From positions 17,045 through 32,132 of the forward strand of contig JAHZEF010000006.1 in assembly GCA_019422005.1 (NCBI GenBank): 15,088 bases of DNA. The letters run 5' to 3'. Made by a program: the position numbers and the translations under genes. A model generated the notes under the pieces. The model saw only the letters and a program-made list of their open reading frames with translations, had not been told where the DNA came from and did not search any database. Source of the DNA: Clostridiales bacterium (GTDB lineage Bacteria; Bacillota; Clostridia; Oscillospirales; Oscillospiraceae). Below are positions 1-7,838 of the stretch, in pieces (within the stretch, counting starts at the first letter, position 1; each line of letters opens with the position of its first letter).

Positions 1-1
1 T

Positions 2-1417
2 TCCAACGGCATCATGGTCCTGCAGAATGTCTATGAGACGCTGACCCGCTACAATCCCGAAACCGGCGGCCTGGACCCCATGCTGGCCACGGATTGGAGC
101 AGCAACGACGACGGCACGGTCTGGACGTTCCAGCTGCGCGACGACGTGACGTTCCACGACGGCACGGAGATGAAGGCCGAGCAGGTGGTTCGCTCCATTC
201 AGCGCGCCATCGACCTGGGGCAGGGCGGCGCCTATATCTGGGATGCGGTCGCCCAGGGCGGCAAGGTGGAGGCCACGGGCGAATATGAAGTCACCATCAC
301 CTGCGGATATCCTGCGCCGATCGACCTGATTGCATCCGCCGGCTATGCGGCCTACATCATGTCCGACAGCGTCGTGGATCAGACGACCGAATGGTTCAAC
401 GAGGGCCATGACGGCGGCTCCGGCCCGTATATGATCGCGCAGGCGACTGGAGACACCGTGGTGCTCAAGGCCTATGAGGGATACCGCGGCGGCTGGAGCG
501 ACAATCAGTATAAGAATGTCATGATCAGAGAGGTGCCGGAATCCAGCGCGCGCCGCCAGATGATGGAGACCGGCGAATGCCAGCTGTCCAGCAGCTTCTC
601 GGCGACGGATCTGGAGGCGCTGAAGACGAAGACGGACAAGGTTTATACCTACCAGTCCGAGACCTTCAACAATATCATCATGTTCCTGAATACGGCGTCG
701 GAGCCCTGTGACAATGCGGATTTCCGGCGTGCCCTGGCCTATGCCTTCCCGTATGAGGAAATGGTCAATGAGATTATGAACGGCAATGCCAAGCAGTCCA
801 TTGGAATGGTGCCGTCCAGCCTGTGGGGGCATTCTGACGACATCCTCCAGTATACCTGCGATCTGGATAAGGCCAGAGAATACCTGGACAAGTCCGGCGT
901 GGACACCAATGGGCTGAAGCTGACCGTCACCTATATGAACGGTTACGACGAGTATGCCAGCGCGCTGCAGCTGTATCAGGTGAACCTCAAGCAGCTCGGC
1001 ATCGAGCTGGAGCTGCGGAGCATGGAATGGGATCAGCAGTGGGCGCAGGCGCAGAGCACCGACCCCGAGGCGCGGCAGGATATGTTCCTGTTCATCTGGT
1101 GGCCGGACTATGCCAGCCCCATCAGCTGGTTTACGACGCTGCTGCACAGCGAGGATCAGATTGTCTACAACCTGTCCTATCTGAACGATCCGGAGCTGGA
1201 CGCCATCATTGACGAGGCTGCGGAGCAGACCGTCACAGACCGCGAGGCCGCTGAGGCCAACTATATCAAAGCCCAGGAGATCGTGGCTGACAATGCGTAT
1301 CTTCTGAATCTGTACGATCAGATGCATACATTTGTGATCAGCAACAGCATCGAGGGAGTATCTGAAAACCCGTCCTACTCCGAAGCGATTCTGTATTACA
1401 ACGTTACCCGCAAGTAA
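2..1417 (+). CDS. ABC transporter family 5 solute-binding protein (peptide/dipeptide type), 5' partial
   Basis: Extracytoplasmic binding protein that captures a peptide-like ligand and delivers it to the permeases encoded just downstream. The frame is open from base 2, and the first ATG at 14 lies well inside the mature protein, so the signal peptide and lipobox are outside the window. The family 5 (SBP_bac_5) hallmark is clear around bases 77-175: a DP-LA--W segment, then WTFQLRDDVTFHDGT and a K-A-QVV-S-QRA helix. Later family features are NNIIMFLNTA (about bases 668-697), FRRALAYAF (about 722-748) and the IWWPDYASP stretch near 1095. The gene ends in tandem stops (TAATAA, 1415-1420). Ligand preference cannot be read from the sequence; the dipeptide/oligopeptide guess rests on the downstream permeases, ATPase and peptidases. 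Nickel or glutathione binding proteins of the same fold are alternatives. Confidence 0.93.
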   Translation, partial: SNGIMVLQNVYETLTRYNPETGGLDPMLATDWSSNDDGTVWTFQLRDDVTFHDGTEMKAEQVVRSIQRAIDLGQGGAYIWDAVAQGGKVEATGEYEVTITCGYPAPIDLIASAGYAAYIMSDSVVDQTTEWFNEGHDGGSGPYMIAQATGDTVVLKAYEGYRGGWSDNQYKNVMIREVPESSARRQMMETGECQLSSSFSATDLEALKTKTDKVYTYQSETFNNIIMFLNTASEPCDNADFRRALAYAFPYEEMVNEIMNGNAKQSIGMVPSSLWGHSDDILQYTCDLDKAREYLDKSGVDTNGLKLTVTYMNGYDEYASALQLYQVNLKQLGIELELRSMEWDQQWAQAQSTDPEARQDMFLFIWWPDYASPISWFTTLLHSEDQIVYNLSYLNDPELDAIIDEAAEQTVTDREAAEANYIKAQEIVADNAYLLNLYDQMHTFVISNSIEGVSENPSYSEAILYYNVTRK

Positions 1418-1452
1418 TAAATGCAGGCAAAGCGCAGGCAAAGGGGCGGCGG

Positions 1453-1473
1453 CCCGGTTCGGTACCGGGTTTT
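1453..1473 (+). terminator. Terminator-like hairpin just after the binding-protein gene
   Basis: A 6-bp GC stem (CCCGGT at 1453-1458 with ACCGGG at 1464-1469) encloses a 5-base loop and is followed directly by TTTT (1470-1473). It begins 36 bases after the binding-protein stop. The short U-tract suggests partial rather than complete termination, since the rest of the transporter lies downstream on the same strand. Confidence 0.55.
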
Positions 1474-1530
1474 CCGGACGCCGGGCGCGCCCCCGGAATG
1501 CCGGCGCGGCAAATGGACTTGCTTGAATGC

Positions 1531-1557
1531 AGAAGGGAACCCCGGCGGTTCCCTTTT
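1531..1557 (+). terminator. Second terminator or attenuator hairpin between binding-protein and permease genes
   Basis: An 11-bp stem (1531-1541 with 1547-1557, one G-T pair) encloses the loop CCGGC. The 3' arm ends in TTTT. Together with the hairpin at 1453-1473 it makes a structured GC-rich gap of 250 bases, which also holds a small 5-bp hairpin at 1612-1625. Hairpins in this place commonly raise binding-protein mRNA over permease mRNA in ABC import operons. I see no convincing separate promoter for the permease in this GC-rich stretch. Confidence 0.6.
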
Positions 1558-1667
1558 GCGCGTTCCTCCCGCGGGGCCTGCGCAGGAATATGCAGAGGCG
1601 TCCTGGCGCGCCCGGGATGTCCCGGCCGGCAGAGCGCTGCCGAACAGACCGAAAATGAGGTGTCCCC

Positions 1668-2678
1668 ATGCTGAAGTACATCGTAAAGCGCATCCTCAGC
1701 AGCATCCTGGTGCTGCTGGGCGTGGTTACCATTACATTTTTTATCGCCCGTGTGCTCCCATCCAGCCCGGAGGTCAAATGGGCGGGGCAGCGCGCCACGC
1801 CGGAGCAGCTGGAGGCCGCGCGCATGGAACTTGGGCTGGACAAGTCCCTGCCTGAGCAGTATCTGATTTACCTTGGCGACCTGCTGCAGGGCGATTTGGG
1901 CGAAAGCCTGAACAGCCATCAGCCGGTGGCGACGGAACTCAAGCGCTATGTGCCGGCGACGCTGGAGCTGGTGCTGATTGCGTTCTTCCTGGCGATTGTC
2001 ATCGGAATCCCGCTGGGAATCTATTCTGCCAAGAAAAAGGACCGGCTTTTGGATCACTGCAGCCGGATTTTTTCCATCGGCGCCGTGTCGCTGCCGACTT
2101 TCTGGGTGGCGCTCTTCCTGCAGCTGATTTTCTATAAAGGGCTGAGCCTGCTGCCGATCGGCGGCCGCCTCAGCGTGGAGGCGACGATCTTTGAAACGGT
2201 GCCCGACATCACCGGCATGCTGCTGCTGGACTGCCTGCTGACCGGAAAGTTCTCCCTGTTCCTGGATGCGCTGCAGCATATCATTCTGCCGTGCATTACC
2301 ATTGCGCTGTATCCCATCGGCCTGGTGTCCCGCATGACCCGGAGCGCCCTTCTGGAGATCCTGGGGGAGGACTATATCACCGCAGGCCACAGCTATGGCC
2401 TGAAGGACACCAGGATGCTGTGGAAGTACGCGCTCAAAAACAGCCTGGGCACCACCGCCACGGATGTGGCGCTGTCCATGGGCTATACGCTGACGGGAAC
2501 GTTTCTGGTGGAGGCCATTTTTGCCTGGCCGGGCGTGGGCAGCTACATTTCCGATGCGGTGACGACGCTGGATTACCCGGCCATTATCGGCGTGACGCTG
2601 TTCGGCGCCACCTGCTATATCGTTCTCAACCTGCTGGCGGATATTTTCATTGCGATGGATCCCCGCGTGCGGCTGTAA
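1668..2678 (+). CDS. ABC transporter permease, DppB/OppB type
   Basis: One of the two membrane subunits that form the translocation path of the peptide importer. The 336-residue product has the usual DppB/OppB length and architecture. It opens with MLKYIVKRILSSILVLLGVV and a first membrane helix (about residues 9-30), then an extracytoplasmic segment with ELGLDKSLPEQYLIYLGDLLQGDLG. The membrane core starts near 97, the family LPIGGR motif is at 162-167, and the cytoplasmic EAA loop that docks the ATPase is at about 234-260 (EDYITAGHSYGLKD). The C-terminus DPRVRL is typical. The start is supported by GAGG at 1657-1660, seven bases before the ATG. Only 12 bases separate its stop from the next permease. 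Confidence 0.95.
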   Translation: MLKYIVKRILSSILVLLGVVTITFFIARVLPSSPEVKWAGQRATPEQLEAARMELGLDKSLPEQYLIYLGDLLQGDLGESLNSHQPVATELKRYVPATLELVLIAFFLAIVIGIPLGIYSAKKKDRLLDHCSRIFSIGAVSLPTFWVALFLQLIFYKGLSLLPIGGRLSVEATIFETVPDITGMLLLDCLLTGKFSLFLDALQHIILPCITIALYPIGLVSRMTRSALLEILGEDYITAGHSYGLKDTRMLWKYALKNSLGTTATDVALSMGYTLTGTFLVEAIFAWPGVGSYISDAVTTLDYPAIIGVTLFGATCYIVLNLLADIFIAMDPRVRL

Positions 2679-2693
2679 GGGAGGAACTGTGTG

Positions 2694-3578
2694 ATGAAAA
2701 ATCTGATTGAAGTACTGCGGCCGCGGATCAAGCGCTTCCGCGAAAGCCTGTACCTGCTGGCGCGGAACAAGCTGAGCCTCGTTGCGCTGGTGATTCTGGT
2801 GCTGCTGGTCCTGGCGGCGATTTTTGCCCCGTATATCATCCCGTATCCCGAGGATCTGGCCGACGCCGGACACCTGGAAATCAAGCTGCAGGCGCCCAGC
2901 GCCGAGCACCTGATGGGCACGGATGAGCTGGGACGCGATTTGTTCAGCCGTGTGATCTACGGCGCGCGGGTCTCCCTGTCGGCGGCGCTCACCGCCGTGG
3001 CCCTGTCGCTGCTGATCGGGATTCCCCTGGGCGCCATTGCCGGCAGCTTCGGCGGCTGGGTGGACAATGTGATCATGCGGATCACCGATGTGTTTCTCAG
3101 CTTTCCGCCGCTGTTGCTGGCCATCGCCATGGTGGCGGTGATGGGCAGCAGCCTGAAAAATGCGATTCTGGCGATTTCCCTCTCCTGGTGGCCCTGGTAT
3201 ACGAGGCTGATCCGCGGCCAGGCCATCTCAGTCAAGGAGCGGAAGTTTGTACAGGCGGCGGAAACCATCGGCACCAGCCGGATGAAGATCATTTTCAGGC
3301 ATATCATTCCCAACTGCATCAGCCCGGTGATTGTGCAGGCTTCCATGGACATCGGCGGCGTGATTCTGACGGTGGCCAGCCTCTCCTTCCTGGGGCTGGG
3401 CGCGCAGCTGCCCACGCCGGAATGGGGGCTGATGATTTCCATGGGCCGCACCTATTTCCCGGATAAATGGTGGTACTGCATTTTTCCCGGCATAGCGATC
3501 TTCCTGACGGTCCTGTGCTTTAATCTGCTGGGCGACGCCATCCGCGAGATTCTGGACCCCAAAACCAGAAAGAAGTGA
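2694..3578 (+). CDS. ABC transporter permease, DppC/OppC type
   Basis: The second membrane subunit, partner of the DppB-type permease just upstream. Residues 1-45 match the short N-terminal OppC segment with a first membrane helix (about 28-50). The family signature HLMGTDELGRDLFSRVIYG lies at 72-90. The EAA-type coupling loop is at about 185-207 (FVQAAETIGTSRMKIIFRH), and SFLGLGAQLPTPEWG at 231-245 is characteristic. It ends NLLGDAIREILDPK plus a basic tail. A GTG at 2691 directly precedes this ATG in frame and is an equally possible start; the ribosome site GGGAGG (2679-2684) sits 6 bases before the GTG and 9 before the ATG. The product is 294 residues from the ATG. Confidence 0.95.
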   Translation: MKNLIEVLRPRIKRFRESLYLLARNKLSLVALVILVLLVLAAIFAPYIIPYPEDLADAGHLEIKLQAPSAEHLMGTDELGRDLFSRVIYGARVSLSAALTAVALSLLIGIPLGAIAGSFGGWVDNVIMRITDVFLSFPPLLLAIAMVAVMGSSLKNAILAISLSWWPWYTRLIRGQAISVKERKFVQAAETIGTSRMKIIFRHIIPNCISPVIVQASMDIGGVILTVASLSFLGLGAQLPTPEWGLMISMGRTYFPDKWWYCIFPGIAIFLTVLCFNLLGDAIREILDPKTRKK

Positions 3579-3590
3579 GGAGGGGAGACT

Positions 3591-5420
3591 ATGGCTTATT
3601 TTGAAATCAAAAATCTGCGCATTGCTCATCACTCCTTTGAGGGCGTCAAGACCGTTCTGGACATTCAGCACCTGGCCATCGAGAAGGGGGAAACATACGG
3701 CCTGGTGGGGGAATCCGGGCAGGGAAAAACCGTTCTGGCGCTGGCTGTGCAGCAGCTGCTGCGCTGCCCGCCGGGGGAGATCGTTTCCGGTGAGGTGCTG
3801 CTGGACGGGGTGGATCTTCTGAAGCTCAAGCCGCGGCAGATGCAGCGGGAGATCCGCGGCAGCAAAGTGGCGATGATTTTCCAGGATCCCATGAGCTGCC
3901 TGAATCCGGTGTTTACCGTGGGCAGCGTCATGACGGACGTCCTCCGGACCCGGCAGCCGTCGCTGAGCAGGAAGCAGGTGCGCAGCCGCGCGCTGGAACT
4001 GCTGGGAGAAGTCAAGCTGGCCGACGCGGAGAGCATCATGGGGAAATACCCGCATCAGCTGTCCGGCGGGCAGCGGCAGCGCGTGATTATTGCGCTGGCC
4101 CTGGCATGCGGCGCAGAGTTCCTGATTGCCGACGAGCCGACGCGGAATCTGGACGTCACCATCCAGGCCAGCGTCCTGAAGCTTTTGAAAGAGATCCAGG
4201 TCAAGCATGGCATGACGGTGCTGTTTATTGCGAACAACCTGAGCTTGGTATCCGCTTTCTGCGACCGGGTCGGCATCCTCTACGGCGGAAAGATCATTGA
4301 AGAGAACACGGCCGCGGCGCTGGTGGAGGCGCCGCAGCAGGAATATACCAAAGTCCTGATCGACGCGGTCCGTGCAGAAAGCAGGGCTGCCGAGCCGCCG
4401 CAGAACGGCGGGGTGCTGCTTCGGGTGGAGCATCTGAAAAAATACTTTGATATCAACGACGAACTGCGCCATCAGAAGCATCTGACCTTGAAAGCGGTGG
4501 ACGACGTCAGCTTCGAGCTGAAGAAGGGGGAAGTCCTCGGCATTGTCGGAGAATCCGGGTGCGGCAAGTCCACTCTGGTCAATACCATTCTGAATTTGTT
4601 TGAGCCGACGGAAGGCAAGGTCTATTTTGAAGGGCAGGATGTGTTTGCCGATGCGAAAAAGGGCGGCAACGCGTTCAAAAAGAATGTACAGATCGTTTTC
4701 CAGGATCCCTATTGGTCCCTGAACCCCCGCTGGCTGATCAAGGATATCGTGGCCGAGCCCATCGACGTATACGAAAAGCTGCGGGAAAAAGAGCGGCTGG
4801 AGCGTGTGGTGGAGCTGCTGGAACTGGTGGGAATCCCGCCGGAGGCCTGTTATCAATATCCCCACGAGTTTTCCGGCGGCCAGCGGCAGCGGATTGCCAT
4901 TGCCCGCTCCCTGGCGTCCAACCCGAAGCTGGTGGTGCTGGACGAGCCCACCAGTTCCATTGACGTTTTCAGCCAGGCGCAGATTCTCGCGCTGATTCAG
5001 GATCTGCGCAGGCGGCTGCAGCTGACCAATATCCTGATCAGCCACGACCTGGGCGTGGTGCATGAGCTGGCCAACAAGATCGCCATTATGTATTTGGGGA
5101 AGATTGTGGAATTCGGGCCGGCGGAGGAGATCTTCTGGCATCCGCGCCACCCCTACACCAAGGCGCTGTTTGATTCAATCCCGACCCTTTCCACCCACGG
5201 GATGGACAGCCTGCGGACGCTGGAGGGGCAGATCCCCAGCCCGATCAATCCGCCCAGCGGCTGCGCGTTCCACCAGCGCTGCAGCTACGCCTGTGAGCGC
5301 TGCAGCCGGGAGACGCCCCAGCCGGTCTCCGTGGGAGCGGAGCATGCGGTCAGCTGCCTGCGGCTGGAGGAGCTGCGCTGGAATGCGGACGGGGCGGATT
5401 CCAGGCGGCACGATCACTGA
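3591..5420 (+). CDS. Fused dual-domain ABC transporter ATPase (DppD-DppF type)
   Basis: A single 609-residue protein supplies both ATPase domains that power the peptide importer, like GsiA or YejF. Domain 1 (about residues 1-260): Walker A GESGQGKT (40-47), Q-loop FQDP (97-100), signature LSGGQ (157-161), Walker B ending D181-E182. Domain 2 (about 275-590): Walker A GESGCGKS (320-327), FQDP (370-373), FSGGQ (427-431), D451-E452, switch H485, then the peptide-transporter C-terminal extension with PSGCAFHQRC and clustered cysteines (558, 564, 568, 571, 589). Oddity: in domain 1 the switch histidine is replaced by Asn (IANNL, N215) and the D-loop reads RNLD (185-188), so one ATP site is probably weak. 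Domain 1 also lacks the Cys-rich extension. The start follows GAGGGGAG closely; the gene begins 12 bases after the permease stop. Confidence 0.95.
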   Translation: MAYFEIKNLRIAHHSFEGVKTVLDIQHLAIEKGETYGLVGESGQGKTVLALAVQQLLRCPPGEIVSGEVLLDGVDLLKLKPRQMQREIRGSKVAMIFQDPMSCLNPVFTVGSVMTDVLRTRQPSLSRKQVRSRALELLGEVKLADAESIMGKYPHQLSGGQRQRVIIALALACGAEFLIADEPTRNLDVTIQASVLKLLKEIQVKHGMTVLFIANNLSLVSAFCDRVGILYGGKIIEENTAAALVEAPQQEYTKVLIDAVRAESRAAEPPQNGGVLLRVEHLKKYFDINDELRHQKHLTLKAVDDVSFELKKGEVLGIVGESGCGKSTLVNTILNLFEPTEGKVYFEGQDVFADAKKGGNAFKKNVQIVFQDPYWSLNPRWLIKDIVAEPIDVYEKLREKERLERVVELLELVGIPPEACYQYPHEFSGGQRQRIAIARSLASNPKLVVLDEPTSSIDVFSQAQILALIQDLRRRLQLTNILISHDLGVVHELANKIAIMYLGKIVEFGPAEEIFWHPRHPYTKALFDSIPTLSTHGMDSLRTLEGQIPSPINPPSGCAFHQRCSYACERCSRETPQPVSVGAEHAVSCLRLEELRWNADGADSRRHDH

Positions 5421-5435
5421 AAAGGAGAGAAAAGC

Positions 5436-6533
5436 ATGCGTATTCTATCCCGTGAGGATCTGATCCACATCCTCTACGGCTGTGCCATTCTGGGCACCGG
5501 CGGCGGCGGAAGCCTGGAAGAAGGCATCGCCATGATCGATGAGGCGCTGGCCGCCGGCCGGGAGTTCCGGCTGGCCGATTTCGCGGATCTGGATCCGGAG
5601 GATATCATCGGGACGCCGTATGCCTGCGGCGCCATCAGCCCGCTGACAGAAGAGGAGATTCAAAAATATGCCCGCCTGAAAGAGACGGAAGAGAGCTTTT
5701 ACATTCTCTGCATGCGGCAGCTGGAGCAATTTCTGGGAAGGGAAGTCAAAGCCGTCATCTCCACTGAACTGGGCGGCGGCAATACGGCCACGGCGCTCTA
5801 TGTGGGGGCCATGACGGGACGCTGCATTGTGGACGGCGATCCGGCCGGACGCAGCGTGCCGGCCCTGCAGCACTCCACCTATTTTCTGAAGGGCGTGCCC
5901 ATGTGCCCCATGAGCGGCATGAACCGTTTCGGTGAAGGCGCGGTGTTTACCAATGTGTTTGACGACGCCCGCGGCGAAGACATGGTGCGCGCCCTGGCGG
6001 TGGTGAGCCAGAACACCATTGCGGTGATGGATCATGTCAATACCGCCGCCGTACTGCGCGATGCGGTGATCCGCGGGGCGATTTCCCATGCCGAGACCGT
6101 GGGCAGGGCGTTTCTGAACGCGCGGGATGCCGGCGGCGACTATGTGGCGGCTGTGACGGAGGCCGGAAAGGGACGGATGATGTTTGAGGGCGTGGTTTCG
6201 GAAAGCGGCTATGAGACCCGGGACGGCTATACCTTCGGCAATACCGTGATCGAGGGCAGCGGCGCTTATGCGGGCCATACGCTTCGCATCTGGTATCAGA
6301 ATGAGAATATCATCAGCTGGCTGGACGGGGCGTTCTTTGTAACGGTGCCGGATCTGATCTGCATGTTCGATCTGGATGGGCAGATGCCGCAGCTGAACCC
6401 CTTTGCAAGGGTCGGGGAACGCGTGGCGGTGACTGCGCTGCCGGCGCCGGCGGAATGGATCACGCCCAGGGGGCTGGAGGTTTTCGGACCGCGCAGCTTC
6501 GGCTATGATGTGGACTACAAGCCTTATTGCTGA
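5436..6533 (+). CDS. DUF917 family protein (S-methyl-thiohydantoin desulfurase-like)
   Basis: A 365-residue cytoplasmic protein recognised as DUF917 (S-Me-THD, formerly tied to hydantoin-utilisation HyuA/HyuB annotations). Family landmarks are the glycine-rich N-terminus LGTGGGGSLEEG (19-30), the segment ISTELGGGNTA (108-118), and DGDPAGRSVPALQH (133-146), followed by PMCPMSGMNRFGE (155-167) and a smaller beta-rich C-terminal domain. The exact reaction of most members is unsettled, and a substrate such as a thiohydantoin or cyclised amino-acid derivative is inferred only from the family. The gene sits 15 bases after the ATPase gene with AAGGAG at 5422-5427, and directly before two peptidase-like genes. 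This suggests it processes something imported by the transporter. Family call is firm; function is not. Confidence 0.85.
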   Translation: MRILSREDLIHILYGCAILGTGGGGSLEEGIAMIDEALAAGREFRLADFADLDPEDIIGTPYACGAISPLTEEEIQKYARLKETEESFYILCMRQLEQFLGREVKAVISTELGGGNTATALYVGAMTGRCIVDGDPAGRSVPALQHSTYFLKGVPMCPMSGMNRFGEGAVFTNVFDDARGEDMVRALAVVSQNTIAVMDHVNTAAVLRDAVIRGAISHAETVGRAFLNARDAGGDYVAAVTEAGKGRMMFEGVVSESGYETRDGYTFGNTVIEGSGAYAGHTLRIWYQNENIISWLDGAFFVTVPDLICMFDLDGQMPQLNPFARVGERVAVTALPAPAEWITPRGLEVFGPRSFGYDVDYKPYC

Positions 6534-6556
6534 GGCGAAAGGAAAGGAGTACGGCG

Positions 6557-7834
6557 ATGGATCGACAGCAATTTCTGGACGCGCTGCTGGGCCTGGTGGC
6601 CATAGACAGCGTGGCCATGACGGATCCGGATGCGGCGCATCCTTATGGGACCGGGCCGGCCAGGGCGCTGGACTATGTGATGCGGCTCTGCGGGGAGCTG
6701 GGCATCCGGACGGAGAATCTGGGCGGCCGGGTTGCCTGGGCGGAAATCGGGCAGGGGGAAGAACTGGTCGGGATCCTGGGGCACCTGGACGTGGTGCCTG
6801 CGGGGGAAGGCTGGACGCATGATCCCCGCGGAGAGGTATGCGGGGATCGGCTGTACGGTCGCGGCGTTGCCGATGACAAGGGGCCGACGCTGGCGGCGCT
6901 GTTTGCCATGAAGGCGCTGCAGGACGCCGATGCGCCCCTGCGGCGGCGGGTTCGGCTGATTTTTGGCCAGAGCGAAGAGACCGGCGGCTGGGAGGATATG
7001 GAGTATTACAAAGCCCATGCGCAGCTGCCGGTATTCGGCTTCACGCCTGACGCCGACTTCCCCGCCATTTACGGGGAGAAGGGGATTCTGAATTTTGAGC
7101 TCTCCATGCCTTTGGAGAAGAGCGGGCTTCTGGAGGCGGAAGGCGGCGACGCGGGGAATATGGTGCCCTCCTGGTGCCGTGTGTCGGTTCCGGGCAGTGA
7201 CGGGCCCGTCTCCTATGCGGTGAAGGGCCGCAGCGCCCACGCCAGCACGCCGGAAAAAGGGCTCAATGCCATCAGCGTGATGATGGAGCAGCTGGCCCAG
7301 CTGGAGGCGGAGGGGCCGTTTGCGGAGTTTTATAACCGGCATATCGGCTACGACCTGCACGGCGTCAATCTGGGCTGCGGCTTTGAAGACGCCGAAAGCG
7401 GCCGGCTGACGCTGAACGCAGGACTGCTTCGAACCGACGGGGACCGGCTGGTTCTGACGCTGGATATCCGCAATCCCGTGACGTTTACCTGCGCAGACGT
7501 GCAGGCGGCGCTGGAGCGGGCGTGCACGCCGTACGGCATCACCGTGACCTGTACCGAGCAGCTGGCGCCCATCTATATGGATCGGGAAGGGGCTGTGGTG
7601 CAGGCCCTGGTTTCTGTTTACCGGGAGGTGACGGGAGACAGTTCGGAGCCCACGGTGATCGGCGGCGGCACCTATGCGCGGGCCATGCCCGGGATTGTGG
7701 CCTTTGGCCCGATGCAGCCCGGCCGGGAGTGCACGGAGCATCAGAAGGATGAGTATATCCTGCTGGAAGATTTGTACCAGGCGGCGGAAATTTATCGCCG
7801 TACCATTGAAAAACTGGCGAATTTGGAGGCGTAA
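6557..7834 (+). CDS. M20 family metallo-dipeptidase (PepV/Sapep-like)
   Basis: A cytoplasmic zinc exopeptidase expected to split dipeptides brought in by the adjacent transporter. All catalytic landmarks of the clan are present, numbered from this start: GHLDVVP with zinc ligand H76 and D78, GRGVADDKGP with bridging D106, the SEET pair E140-E141 (general base and ligand), TPDADFP with D165, and a C-terminal ligand H395 in CTEHQKDEY. GGGTYAR further on is typical of the PepV/Sapep branch. The middle part (about 180-330) holds the dimerisation/lid region. At 425 residues it is somewhat shorter than PepV. The frame is open from 6527, overlapping the DUF917 gene, but the ATG at 6557 is chosen because AAAGGAG (6543-6549) lies 7 bases before it. 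Confidence 0.92.
   Translation: MDRQQFLDALLGLVAIDSVAMTDPDAAHPYGTGPARALDYVMRLCGELGIRTENLGGRVAWAEIGQGEELVGILGHLDVVPAGEGWTHDPRGEVCGDRLYGRGVADDKGPTLAALFAMKALQDADAPLRRRVRLIFGQSEETGGWEDMEYYKAHAQLPVFGFTPDADFPAIYGEKGILNFELSMPLEKSGLLEAEGGDAGNMVPSWCRVSVPGSDGPVSYAVKGRSAHASTPEKGLNAISVMMEQLAQLEAEGPFAEFYNRHIGYDLHGVNLGCGFEDAESGRLTLNAGLLRTDGDRLVLTLDIRNPVTFTCADVQAALERACTPYGITVTCTEQLAPIYMDREGAVVQALVSVYREVTGDSSEPTVIGGGTYARAMPGIVAFGPMQPGRECTEHQKDEYILLEDLYQAAEIYRRTIEKLANLEA
7825..7829 (+). promoter_or_regulatory. Ribosome binding site that fixes the start of the M29-like gene
   Basis: GGAGG lies within the last codons of the dipeptidase gene, 9 bases before the ATG at 7839. The reading frame is open much further upstream (at least to 7674) within the M20 gene, but that stretch is only an overlap. 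The site and the family-like sequence MKTELQTAADKL both point to 7839. Confidence 0.8.
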
Positions 7835-7838
7835 TATC

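Noticed and set aside
1404..2909. A 501-codon open frame on the minus strand opposite the permease genes
   Set aside because: Low-complexity, Gln/Arg/His-rich translation without a recognisable domain, lying antisense to clear permease genes; a mirror frame caused by GC-rich codon use.
3228..5150. A 640-codon open frame on the minus strand
   Set aside because: Antisense to the fused ATPase, whose motifs are unmistakable; the translation resembles no family.
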